A stretch of 64,000 bases of DNA, taken from positions 4,097,001 to 4,161,000 of the forward strand of contig CP114499.1 in the NCBI GenBank assembly GCA_027186245.1. Reading direction: 5' to 3'. This document shows positions 1 through 12,200 of the stretch, piece by piece. The notes below the pieces were generated by a model, which was not told the DNA's origin, ran no database searches, and saw only the letters and a list, made by a program, of their open reading frames with translations. Position 1 is the stretch's first letter, and every line of letters begins with the position of its first letter. The position numbers were made by a program, and so were the translations under genes. The DNA is from Coriaria nepalensis (Eukaryota; Streptophyta; Magnoliopsida; Cucurbitales; Coriariaceae).

Positions 1-855
1 TCTTGAAATAATTAAAATATGATTTATTTATAGGATTCTATTAGATTTTTTATTTAATATTATTTTTAATTTAAACTTTTTAAATTAATTAAATTAATAA
101 TTCAATCATAATATTAAATGATAAAATAATCATTAGATGATATCTTTGATATGGTCAAATCTTTTTAAATCTAATTTAAAATAGAATCTTATCTATTTTA
201 AATCATATCATATCTTTAATGATATCTTTAATTTGATCAAATCTAATTTAAATATAATCTTATATATTTTAAATCATATCATATTTTTAATGATAAATTT
301 GATTTAGACAAAAATTTTCAAATCTGATTTAAAATAGAATCACATCTATTTTAAATCAAATCATATCTTATTTGAATTTTATATTATTTTCTCAAATCAA
401 TTTAAAAGTGACTTACCTAATTTTAATATTAAATTAATATCTCATCAATTTAATATTATATATAATATATTTAATTCAAAATCAAATGTATTATTATTTA
501 ATAAATGAATCTCGAAATTAATCATTTAAAATACATCTTTTAAATAATTAATTAACAGTATTTATCTCATAATTATAAATTTACTCCAGAAAACTATTTT
601 CTTGCAAATAAGCTATTTTTCAACCTTTGTCATTTTTACAATATATAGTGTTTTATAGAAGTGACCTAAGTACCATAGACCTATAATTCCAAGTTTCAAT
701 AAATTAGATTATTAATTAAACTCTTTAATTTAATAAATTTAATTTATTAATCCCAATATTATTTCATTAAAAATATGAGATTGTACTCTTGTTTATATAT
801 TATATTACTAAGAAATCTCTAGTAGTATATTGACATTATTATTATATGCAATCTA
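1..855 (-). repeat. Partial Copia-type LTR, reverse orientation, running off the window start
   Basis: Read on the minus strand, this segment closely follows the second half of the LTR at 856-2685 (about 1644-2405) and of the LTR at 45364-47276. Shared blocks include the stretch around an ACTACTAGAGATT motif and the long AT-rich run with repeated GATATGATTTGAAA-like words. Its first half is absent: the homology stops exactly at 855, where the plus-strand LTR begins. The simplest reading is that the plus-strand element inserted into this older LTR. It has no coding capacity; short ORFs here are chance. Confidence 0.75.
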
Positions 856-2685
856 TGTTGGTCATGGTGCTCTAAAAGCATGTGATGAGTATTATTTTTG
901 TGAAATTAATAAAAGTGATATTTTTCTATATAATTATTGTGAATGTATTATTATTGAATAATATGTATAAATATCATAAAATTTTCAAATTCATTTTTGT
1001 GACTATAGCCTTGTATTGGTACGTGAGGATTAAAATTATAGATAATGAATTAAATTGTCCGCAACAAATTAAAGTATTAAATTTTTAATTGATGGTTGCT
1101 AGTACGGTCAGCTAGCGTTATGAATGCAAGTAATCTAGATCTGGATCACTGATGTAGATAGAAATCTTAGTGGATGTACTTTATATAGTTGATTATATAG
1201 GACAAAGCCCAATATTAATTAATTTTGTATTAAAATACCGTTTGTCATAAGGAATTCTATTCATATCAATAGATAATAATATGCAGGTCAATCTGAATCC
1301 TGAGTAGTCATGAATTCATGTTTATATCAAATTGATATTTTGATTCACTCATCACAGTTTGTTTGTGAAACAGGTTAAAGACTATAAGCTTTGGAGATCC
1401 ATTGGGATAAGTGGCTGGGAACGTGATTTACAGATATAAAATCCAAACCTTCTTCATAGAAGATTGTATATTGGTTCCTTTGAGGGTTAATTCTGGAATT
1501 GAATGGTTTTGATCTCAAATTTATAATTAAGTTATAAATTGATAATTCATTAGTAGATTAATGGTATTTAAGGATAAATAGATAATTAGAGGGGTAAAAT
1601 GATAATTTTGACCATCTCTAATTATGAATCAATTTTTGAATTATTAGATTATATATAATAATAATATCAATGGACTACTAGAGATTGCTCAATAATATGT
1701 TCTATAATTCCAAGAGTACAATCTCATATTTTTAGTAGAATAATATTATAATTAATAAATTAGATTTATTAGATTAAAGAGTTTAATTAATAATCTAATT
1801 TATTGGAGCTTGGAATTATAGGTTCATGGTCCTAGGTCGCTTCTATAAAATACTATATAGGGTAAGAATGAAAAAGGTTGAAAAATGACTTATTTGCAAG
1901 AAAATAGTTTTCTGGAGCAAATTTGTAATTTTGAGATAATTAGTGTTAATTAATTAATTAAAAGATATATTTTAAATGATGAATTTCGAAATTCATATAT
2001 TAAATAATAATATATTTGATTTTGATTTAAATATGTTAAATTGATATGAGATATTAATTTAATATTAAGATTAGATAAGTCAAATTTAAATTAGTTTAAG
2101 AAACTAGTTTCAAATTCAAATAAGATATGATTTGATTTAAAATAGATGAGATTCTATTTTAAATAAGATTTGCAAAGGTATGATTAAATCAAATATATCA
2201 GTAAGGATATGATATGATTTGAAACATATAAAATTTTATTTTAAATCAGATTTGAAAAGATTTGACGATATCAAAGATATCATTTAATGATTATCTTATC
2301 ATTTAATATTATAATTGAATCATCAATTCAATTATTTAAAGTGTTTAAATTAAATTTAAAAACCAAATGGAACTCTATAAATAAATCATATTCTAATTAT
2401 TTTATGATGCGAAAAATAGAGAGCCTTTTTACAAAAAGAAAAAGAGAGAAACTCTTGTCATCTCTACGTACTCACACACATCCTAGTGCATTGAGGATCG
2501 ATCTGAAAGATTGTGGTGTGAGTTTCATTGAACAATTCGCATAGGCTAAAGTATGATCTCTTCGCATAACTATAAGATTAATTTATATATATCTAAAAGA
2601 TCGCTAGAAAATTTTAGAAAATTTGTGTAATACATTGGGAATAATAATCGCTTCCGCTGCAATATTTTGAACCCGTTTTCCAACA
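856..2685 (+). repeat. Copia-type long terminal repeat (5' LTR)
   Basis: The repeat starts TGTTGG and ends TTCCAACA, giving canonical TG...CA ends with a short inverted terminus. It is about 1,830 bp and similar over its whole length to 45364-47276; its first half also matches 43206-44114 in reverse. A primer-binding site follows directly, so this is a 5' LTR rather than a solo LTR. The ORFs inside it (882-1088, 2287-2544) are not genes. No matching 3' LTR is visible downstream. Confidence 0.85.
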
Positions 2686-2687
2686 AT

Positions 2688-2702
2688 TGGTATTAAAGTG
2701 GT
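2688..2702 (+). other. Retrotransposon primer-binding site (tRNA-iMet type)
   Basis: TGGTATTAAAGTGG lies two bases after the LTR end and resembles the plant initiator-methionine tRNA primer-binding site TGGTATCAGAGC, with a few decayed positions. It fixes the element as plus-strand with its internal region starting here. Confidence 0.7.
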
Positions 2703-3560
2703 CTTTATATATATATAGATTAATTGATGTGTGTGATTCTTACATTATCATATATATGTAATATGTATGTTGAATGAATGTTTATATTTTTTGAATATAT
2801 GGTTAATATAATGGATCGTTAATTATATGATAATTTTGTATTATGAATTTCTTCAATATTCTTACTCTAGATTTTGTATAAACCGATTTGTTGCATAGGA
2901 TTTTTTATAACAACGAACGAAAATTGGGGGCAGTGCCACTATAAGTAGCAGGCCACGGATATGTCCCGCGGTAGCCCAGCCCGGGATAATCCCATGGCAG
3001 CCCAGTTGCGAGATAGTCCTATGGTGGTGGCAGCCCAGCTACAGGATAGTCCCACGGTAGACCAGCTATGCGATGGTCCCTCGGTAGCCCAGCTGCGGGA
3101 TGGTCCCGCAACAGCTCAACAATAGGACTGTCCCGCGATACAAGGCAGCTGGTCGGACCAGCGGCTATCCCAGCCATTGGCTCTGGCCATTGTGTGCCGC
3201 TGCAGGATGCAACGGCTACAAGTGGCAGTGGTCGCCTGCGGCTAACCCTAGGAGTTTCACGGGCTTCGGCTCGTGATACTAAAACAGGTTGGGTTACAAG
3301 TTCGATCGGTGACCTGCCAGTAAGTGAGTTTGACCAATTTATTTTGAAGACCAAAAATAATGTATTTTCGGCACATGAACTTGTTGGGTTTGACCAAAAT
3401 AAGTTTGATAGGCCCAAAAAGAGTTTAGGCCTAATTGGAAATAATTAAGTTAAATATAAAATTCGGGTTAGAAAAAATATTTTTCTCGGAATTCAGGGAT
3501 TGGGTTTGCTTTAGAAAATTACCGGTTCGGTCTAGTTTCAAGATGAAGCAAGCTTAGGAA
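2703..3560 (+). other. Non-coding internal region of the LTR element
   Basis: The sequence after the primer-binding site encodes no recognisable gag, protease, integrase or reverse transcriptase on either strand. It is much richer in G and C than its surroundings between about 2930 and 3330 and holds a minisatellite. Overlapping ORFs on both strands (3019-3417 and 3068-3448) are driven by that repeat and resemble no protein I know. A long LTR pair with a non-coding interior would fit a LARD-type non-autonomous element; a deleted autonomous Copia is the alternative. Confidence 0.5.
2945..3140 (+). repeat. GC-rich minisatellite, roughly 26-30 bp unit
   Basis: Six to seven imperfect copies of a unit close to GTAGCCCAGCTGCGGGATGG followed by TCCC and one to three more bases run in tandem. 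Each copy carries the CAGC core and a GATAGTCCC or GATGGTCCC end. Copies differ by point changes and a few bases of length. The array stands out sharply from the AT-rich flanks. Confidence 0.8.
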
Positions 3561-4891
3561 AGGATGTAACACTTGAAGTCCTTATGTAATTTGTATTTCT
3601 TTATTTATTTGTATTTTTTTGCAAAGATTATAAATTTTAGAAATACCCAAAATTACTCGGTCCATCATATCTATTTATTTATGTTGATTGATTATATTTA
3701 TAACATATTCATGCATTAGTCGATTACATGCCATACATGAATACTTACACAATTTTTATTTTAAATCATGCATCTCATGAATAGAAACATGATTTAATTA
3801 GGATTATCTTAGTTGTTTATGTGATATATTTAGTGAAATTAATTACATAAATGGATTAAGTTTTAACGAGTTAAACTTAGTAATCACACCTTATAAAGTC
3901 AAACATTTACGTTAGGACTTTAATAACCAATATAGTTTATAAGAGTTTTAATAAAATTTTATGAATAAGTCTATTAGTTATAAATTAGGTTCACCTAATA
4001 AGATTATGATCATATTAAGATATGGATTAAAAAGGTTTAATTGAACCTAAGTCCAATATGATTGGTATTTATAATTAATAAGATTATATTCATTGGTTAA
4101 CTAGTAATTAATTTAGAATTAATTAATTAGTTTTAATTTGAAAACATAGGATATTTTATGAAAACACACATTTTAAAATAGTGAGTAAGAAAAGGTTGAT
4201 ATGACAATATAACAAGTGGTCTCCATGATTAGTACCATGAGATATGGAAAGAGTCTCGAGACGGTTTTGTGTTCGCCCCTCTAAGGAAGGTTTCAGACCA
4301 TATCAATACAAAAGTTTGCTTCTTAAGAAGATAGGAAAAAATGATGTATTTTGAGCTTAATTGACCCTAAGGCAATAACTTTCGAGTTAAGTCATGAATT
4401 CTGAAATAATGGTTTACACTCACCAAGACATAATTAAGCTTTAGGCAGTTAATTGTGTCTTAGCCAAATAAACGGTAACTTATGAGTAAAAGAGAAAATA
4501 TGAGATATTTTGAGTTTAACTTGTGTTAAAGTTAATTTGAAAAAGACCACGAGAATTGACAATGGCAGGGAGTACTACCCTTATACCACCTATAAAGTAC
4601 TCCTTATACCACCCATAAATGACCCACCGTCGAATAAGTTTTCACTTCTATGTTGTTCCTGCCATTGAAAAAGAGACGATAGCTATTGTGTATCATATTG
4701 GTCAAGGAAATTGAGGTAACTTGAAAGAACAAAAAATTGTATATTTGGAATACGAAATTCAATTAGGAAATTGAGGAAACTTGAAATACTGAATGCATAA
4801 CACTCTTGTTTGTTTGGCGGATTCAACATGGTATTGACTAATTAATCTAAAAAAACAATTAGATTACTAGTTAATGATGTCTATGTGCGAT
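3561..4891. other. AT-rich intergenic DNA, nothing recognised
   Basis: I see no coding exon, RNA gene or clear transposon end here. A short local duplication (CTTATACCACC twice, 4579-4618) is the only structure noted. Confidence 0.5.
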
Positions 4892-4954
4892 TTCATTTCA
4901 TGGGGGTGTTAAAATTTAGTAAGTTCATTTCATGGGGTGTTAAAATTTAGTAAG
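4892..4954. repeat. Tandem duplication of a 31-32 bp unit
   Basis: Two adjacent copies (4892-4923 and 4924-4954) begin TTCATTTCATGGGG and end TTTAGTAAG. They differ by one G in a homopolymer, which suggests a recent slippage or repair duplication. Confidence 0.85.
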
Positions 4955-7498
4955 TTGGGTGAGGGATTAAAATTAGGGTAATGGTATATGACCAATCTTA
5001 GATAGAACTTAGATAAAATAAGATGAGCTAGTATTCATCCACACCAATTATTTAGTTAATGAGTGATAATGATGATTGCCGCCTTTGTCCAAATTTTGTC
5101 TATGGTTAGTCCATATACTATTTTCCTTAAGCTTATATGGGAGTTGGCCGATTTACCCGTAATGTCGCCCCCCGTCACCACTAGGTGTGTGCATTAAAAT
5201 CATCCACCTAAACGACACAACAAGACAAGGTAAATGGGGTTATTTTTGGGTCTACATTCGACGCACTTAGGTGCGGGCGCACATGAGTCAAGTCCGATCA
5301 TGTCCGAATTTGCACCCCTGTGAGTGCACACAAGAGAAAACATTCTAGTTTATTTCTTATTACCCATTAACAAATATACAATTTTATATAAATATCCTCC
5401 CATTTATTCCATTTTCTAATATAGCACAAAATTTTCCTCCTTCGAACCAGTATAATAGTTGTACTTTGAGATTCAATTTCTCATTCACCTATTAATCATT
5501 TTGAGCGTATTATATACCGATTCGAAGCTCTCATGGAGGAAAATCCAAATCAACTTTAACTTTTTATTTACACGAAATGAACTATACTCAAAATCGAGTA
5601 TAAACATAACATATTATTATGTTAATTTTTCTAACAGATAAGTTCTCCATCAATTTCTAACACCGTACAAATAAATCAAGTTCTCAGTTATTAAACACAT
5701 GATGGACGAATTAGACAAATCAAGAATAAACAAATCTTTGTTTGTTGGGATATTTGATTAGAAAAGTATAAGCCAAAACCAATAAGCCATGTTTAGTTGA
5801 CCAATATTCTTAATATATATATATACAAATATTTAAAAGTCAACCAATGAAAACAAAAATCAGATTAATAATGTGATGTAGAGATAATTAATTGCTAGAT
5901 TATTAGCTCCGATTTCAGAAGAAAACGGTCTAATACAACGGATCTAAGAGGAGGACTGGTGGCCAATCATGATCAAAATTATTAATTATGAGGGATTGAT
6001 GAATTATTATCCCATTTTTATAATGAATTATTATTAAGCTGGCGTGCTGGTATCATTTATGCAGTACACTTAATATATATACATATGTCAGATTTGAGTA
6101 TTATATTATAGGCCATATCATATGTCGGATACAAATTTTAAGACATAAAATTACATGTACAACATTTGTAGTGTCGTTTCGAATGATGTTCGATAGTTTT
6201 GCTTCCCAAACTGCATGTCAGGAATCCGAATAGGAAATAGAGGTAGGGTTGCTTTCTTTATTTAAGAAGTAAGATCGTTTTCATATCGGATAATTGCCCT
6301 TTTGGCCTTTGTCATTTGGGAAGGAGTTGGTGAAAGTCTCAGCTACTAATTGAATGGTGTCAAGAGGACATGTTATTGTAATAAGTAGTGTAAAATTCTA
6401 TGATTTTTGTCTTGTGGATCAGTTTTGATATACCTAATCCAAATATTTGTTCATTTTCTTTTATTCTTTTGTGGCTAAAGCAGCCCTTTCTTTTTTTGAG
6501 GTGGAAATGAGATAAAAATTTGATAATGACTTCGTAGTACTATTTTATAGGTTTTAGATTCAAGTTCGGAAATCTAAATAGATACATACCCTTTTAAGAG
6601 TGTGGGATGAAGAAAATTCTATTATATGGATATTACATGATATGGATTTAATTTTTAATGAATTATTTTTTGAGAAATTTTAGATTTTTTTTTATAAAAA
6701 TTAGAATAAAAAAATTGATAATGAAATTAATAATTTTAGTTATACGTACCGTAATATTTTAGTATTTTTTTTTTATATTGAAAAAAAGAAAATTTTGAAA
6801 ATTATCTAAAATATTATAATAAAATTTAAATAATAAATAAAAAATTTGAATAATTTTTAAAAAAGAAAGAATCATTCTTTCACTCCACAAATAAAAAAAA
6901 AATATTCTCAATATAATTAAAAATTAAACCAAATAAAAATAATAATAATCATTTATATTTCATTTAAGAATTGACTCAATTACCCCATAAATTTTGTGTT
7001 TTTCCTCGTGCGGTTAAGTCTTTGTTAATTTTAGGAGTAGTTGGAAACTTGGAGAGGTGTGAGGAGAAAGAGATCGTGGGAAGGGTTTGTGGGGCCACAC
7101 TCTTTATGGGCCCACAAAACTATTTACTAAAGACTTTGTGAACCCAAAATTTTGAGCCGTCCGATTATCCAACCGGGTCTTACACCCCCTGCTTCTTCCT
7201 CCGTCCTCGAACACCGAGTGTAGTATAACGAATACACATGTGAAAAGGGTCAACGCTGAAGTTGATTTCTACTTCGACAGCTCCCTGCAGCGACTTATAA
7301 AAATAGACCACGACATGACCATTTTAACCCTGAAGACTTTTGGCAGTATAAATATTTTATTTTATTTATGTTTTTTTAAGACAGAATTTTAAACAAAGAA
7401 GCTACTCATCACCCCTGAAGATCTGGTAATGGCTTCCGATATAATTAATATTATTCTCGAAGAGTTCTTCTTAAAATAAATAATATATATAATATAAA

Positions 7499-7522
7499 AT
7501 ATATATATATATATATATATAT
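7499..7522. repeat. (AT)n microsatellite
   Basis: Twelve consecutive AT dinucleotides. Confidence 0.95.
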
Positions 7523-7879
7523 AAATATATGTATAATGAAAAAGGATTGCCCTTTGACAATGCTTATATGTTATTCACGTAACTTCTCTAACCAGTTAAT
7601 TATTGAAGAGTTAATTCTCAGCCCCACTCAAAAATAATTTCAAGTGGAGTTTATAATCTTTAAAATTTTTTAATATTTTAATATTTTTAATATTTTTAAT
7701 ATTTTAATTTATATTTGTGATGACAAATGATTGATTGAAAAACCATATATGATTAATTATTAAAAAAAAGTGGTTGAAACAAAAATTCAAACTCAATGAA
7801 AACAACTTCTTAATCAATCATGTCTTAATCTATCTTTTATTATTCATTACATTACAGTTAGAATATAAGGCTTTTCTTA

Positions 7880-7880
7880 A

Positions 7881-7935
<55 letters not shown>

Positions 7936-7952
7936 TAAAAAAAAAAAAAAAA
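7880..7952. repeat. Compound (AAAT)n-(TAA)n-(A)n microsatellite
   Basis: About ten AAAT units to 7922, then about five TAA units, then a run of some fifteen A. The graded structure is typical of slippage-driven growth. Confidence 0.95.
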
Positions 7953-8212
7953 GAAAATATCCCATAGTCAAGTACTTAAAATCATAGACTAGTCATTTAT
8001 TAACATTGTAAATAGACTAATTATTATATAACTGTTTAATTAATAGAACATGTTTTTAAAATATTTAATAATCTATATAAAAATTTAAAGATATGGATTT
8101 AAATTTTCACACGTACAAGCATGTGACTTAACTTATTAAACAAGTTATTATATAGTTAATAATTATTTATAATTTATCAATGAACATAGAACTTATTAAA
8201 CATAGAATTTAG

Positions 8213-8213
8213 T

Positions 8214-8246
<33 letters not shown>

Positions 8247-8247
8247 A
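8213..8247. repeat. (TA)n-(TG)n compound microsatellite
   Basis: A TA run passes into a TG run (8237-8246). Confidence 0.9.
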
Positions 8248-8479
8248 TGAAAAGGGTTTAGAACGAGAAAGGAAAGAGAGTTAATTGAATATAATAAAGC
8301 CGCATATATATGTAAAAAGTCATAACTTCCCATCTACGTGTAAAAAAAGGTTTGCATGAAAAATATAAGTCAAGAATATGGTAATAGGAAAGGCATTTTT
8401 GTCATTTCATTCATAATAGGAATAATGGAAGGAAAAAATATACATAAATGTGGTTTATCGATTGGATTTTAAGTACGAG

Positions 8480-8519
<40 letters not shown>
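8480..8519. repeat. (TA)20 microsatellite
   Basis: Forty bases of uninterrupted TA, one of the longest perfect dinucleotide tracts in the window. Confidence 0.95.
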
Positions 8520-8523
<4 letters not shown>

Positions 8524-8998
8524 GCTTATTCAAATTTATTTATAAATTAAAATAAAATTTGATCTAAGTATTTATTAAATACTATGAATGTCGTGAAAGA
8601 GGATTATTTAATAAGAATTTTAAGTTATTTATTAAATGATATATAAGATTTATATTAAATGACGTATTATTTTATAAATAATTTGATCGAGTTTTGAATC
8701 AATAAATATCATAAGTTTAGATGAGTTCATATACGTAATGATGCATGCCAAATCTAAACTCCTTTTATGTTGTTTTTAAAATAATAATGAATAATAAATA
8801 TAAATAAATGAAGAGAGCGGTTTCTCCCGGTCTCTCTCTGGTTTTCATGTGCTTGAAGAAGATGTGTATTGAACAAATACTTTGATTTATTTACATACTC
8901 TTACCATAACACGAATAAAAAGCCCTCCACTTTTTCATAGAGAGAGAAAAAGTCTCAAAAAAGATACCAACTCTTCTTCCTCCTTCTCTGGTAGAGTT

Positions 8999-9018
8999 CT
9001 CTCTCTCTCTCTCTCTCA
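8999..9018. repeat. CT microsatellite in the probable 5' leader of the bZIP gene
   Basis: About ten CT units lie 230 bp before the bZIP start codon. Such CT/GA tracts are common near transcription starts in plants; whether this one is transcribed is not visible here. Confidence 0.8.
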
Positions 9019-9242
9019 CTATGTGTCTTAAATGGAGAAGAGGAAGTGAAGAGTAAGATAAGCTGGTGGCACCATTAACGGGGTTTCTGAGAGCTCTCCA
9101 AGCAGAAGAGGTAGAAGAGAAAGAAGAAACCAAGCTTTTATAGAAAACCTTCATTTCTCCTTTCAATTATCATAGCACCAATTAGAATAGTAAAATCAGA
9201 AGCAATTGCCTGCCTATATTTTCCCACCTAGAGGAACAGTTT

Positions 9243-12200
9243 ATGGATTCAAATATCAATATAAGATCAGAACAAATACAACAAGAACAGCAGCAGCAGA
9301 AAAGACAAGGACAGCAGCAGCAGCAGCAGCAACAGAACATGCGGATTCAGACCTACTTACAAGAACATCAACCTCATCAGCATCATCATCAGGCACCATA
9401 TGGAAATTTGCAGTCGTGTTCATCTTCTTCCCCTATCCCTCCCAATTTCATGTAATTATTACTATTATTATTATTAACTAATTGAGATATTAATCAATCA
9501 TCAGTATATAGTTTTTTCTTTTCAATTTTTTTTTTTTGTTATAGTAAATTAATACTGTCTTGATGTAAACAGAAGCAAAGGCGGTAGTGGAGCTTATGAT
9601 TTGGGAGAATTAGATCAAGCCCTTTTTCAATATTTTGATGGACAAGACCCGGCTAGTTCCAATGTTCATCGTAAGCTCTCTCTCTCTCTCTCGCTCCTTC
9701 TTTTAGGTTTCTGCTAGCCGTATATGGAAGATCATAGGAAAACTATATCTCAGAGATACCAGAAGAAACAGGCTCATAGAGTCCAAAATTTTTTTTTTTT
9801 ATATATAATAATAAAATAATAACAAAAGAAAAAAAATGACAAAAAGAAAAGTTTTTTTTTTTTTTGGGGAAATTTGTTTGTATATTAATGTATTTATGGA
9901 GAATGGAGCATGATGACATATTGAATGTAACAAACCCACTTATTATCATGGAAAACAAAAACAAAAACAAAAACATTCATGATCATGTACTAGCTAGAAG
10001 ATCATAAAGAGTGTATGGGTTTCTTTGCCTTTTCAATTCTCTATATTTCTTTTCGTTTTGTAAAGAGAAGAGTAAGCAAGCAAGAAACCCAGCAAGAAAA
10101 AAAGAAAGAAAGAAAGAAAGAAAAATGTTAATTGCATGATGATCCAAAAAGACTTTCCTTACAGTTCCCACGCTTCTTCTCTTTTTCTCTTCCTTTCAAG
10201 TCTTCCCTTTCATCATTATTTTCTACGTACAAAATTGACTACTACTGCTACCATCCTCCGATCATGTCTTCCTCCTAAAACTCTTTCATTCAACTAAATA
10301 TTTACTTTAATTTTTTGAACTTCTTTTTTTAATACAAATTTATGCAGATAGTAACTTAGGATCAATGAGATCACCTCCTACTTTGAACATCTTCCCGTCT
10401 AGGCCGATGCACGTGGAGCCTTCACCAACCAATGTACGTATATATATACATACATACATATGAAGTAGAGGTGGAGCTTCTTATTAAATGGGTTAAATTG
10501 TGTTTAGTTTTTTTTTTTTGTTTAAATTGGTAGGGTAGTACGGTATTGATATCTCAAGCTGCAAACAGTAGTGGTCTAAAGAGAGCAGCGGATCACTCAT
10601 CCATGGACAAAGCGATGAATATAGTATCCGGATCAGGACCCGAACCGGCCAAATCTGTCAAGGTACTGCTTTCTTATCCACCTTCTTCTTCTTCTTCTTC
10701 TTCTTCTTCTGTTTATATATATTCTTAATTTATAGTAGTTTCACAATTCCTAACACATATACTTAACTTAAAATAATGTAATGTAACAATAATCAATCAA
10801 CAAATTAAATAGAGCTGCCCGAACTTTATATTAATATATATATATATATGTATTGAAATACATCATGACCTTCAATAAAAAAAATATTAAAAAATAAATA
10901 ATCATATAATTAAAGTAAATGAAAAATGGGGTGTAATTGGGTGCAGCGTGAGAGTGGCCGCAAATTAGGTCCAACATCAAGTTCAGAGCAGGACGCACCA
11001 AAGACACCAGACCCTAAGGTTCCCATTTTGTTTGCCTTGTCCTTTTCAATCATTTTCTGCAATCTCTTTTGTTCTCTCTCTACATTTCTCTAACTCTTTT
11101 GCTTTGTTGTGGTTGTATTTCTCAGCAGACGTTAAGGAGGCTTGCTCAGAATAGAGAGGCAGCCAGGAAAAGCAGGCTCAGAAAGAAGGTCAAAATTTAA
11201 CGTTATACTAATAGCTAAGCACATTAACAAATTTTTCTTATTGTTTTTCTTATTCCTTTCTATTAGTGTATCATGAACCATATACATTGTGATTCTAAGT
11301 GTGAAATTTTCATGTCGTAACAGGCATATGTCCAGCAGCTAGAATCTAGTAGAATCAAGCTTGCTCAATTGGAGCAAGAACTGCAGAGAGCTAGATCTCA
11401 GGTACTGAATGTTATGTTAAGTGTGTAATTTATTAGTTAATTACTTATTTTGGATCCTTAAGGTAATCAAATATCCAGGGAATGTACTTCGGTGGAGGAG
11501 CACTTATATGGGGTGATCAACAAGGACTTCCAATTGGTATCAACAACATCAGCACAGGTAACTAAATCAAAGAAAGAAACAATATTTACGGTTTCTTGGT
11601 TCCATCTTTTCTTCTGATCAAGATGATACTTTTCCTAAATAATGTAGAAGCGGCGGTGTTTGACATGGAATATGCAAGATGGGTGGAAGAGCACAACAGG
11701 CTTCTGTGCGAGCTGAGAGCGGCAGTGCAAGAGCATTTAGCTGAGAATGAGCTGAGGCTGTTCGTTGAAAACATCATAGCTCACTACGACGCAATCGTGA
11801 ATCTGAAAAGCATGGCTGCCAAATCCGACTTGTTTCATCTGTTCTCCGGCACGTGGAAGACTCCAGCCGAGCGTTGTTTCATGTGGATGGGTGGATATAG
11901 GCCGTCTGTGATCATCAAAGTACGTACTTAATCTGATGTATATATATACATGCATGCATTAACTACGTACGTTAACCTTATCCACATTATTACATTAATC
12001 AAAATGATTCAGCTCTCTGACATTAAATGTGACAACAAAACGACAGAAAGCTTGTACCAGAAATGTTAGGGAACGTGAAATGTTAGGTCACGATCATCAT
12101 GTAATGCAACATCACCTTATCCATTTAGAGTGAAAAAGAGAAACCTTAGTCTGTGGGTTTTTAAGGTGTAGGTATCATATTCCTAATTAATTGCTCTTGT

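Larger units (their letters stand above)
4955..8998. other. Intergenic region upstream of the TGA10-like gene
   Basis: Long AT-rich DNA without coding signal. A more GC-rich patch at 7140-7320 and the CT-rich stretch after 8820 probably belong to the distal and proximal promoter of the bZIP gene, but I see no motif strong enough to name. A GC-richer patch at 5150-5330 is also unassigned. ORFs 5459-5641 and 8891-9166 lack any family resemblance. Confidence 0.45.

Noticed and set aside
3019..3448. Overlapping ORFs of 132 and 126 codons on opposite strands
   Set aside because: Both are created by the GC-rich tandem repeat; they show repeat-period residues and no family resemblance.
5182..5319. 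Possible small hAT-like element (TAGGTGTGTGCATT ... AATTTGCACCCCTG)
   Set aside because: The ends match only weakly and the flanking 8-mers (GTCACCAC, TGAGTGCA) do not agree.
8891..9166. 91-codon ORF on the minus strand before TGA10
   Set aside because: It overlaps the bZIP leader, is Ser/Arg-biased from CT/GA tracts, and resembles nothing known.
9206..9481. Alternative 91-codon frame over TGA10 exon 1
   Set aside because: It is a shadow frame of the CAG tract and does not join the later bZIP exons.
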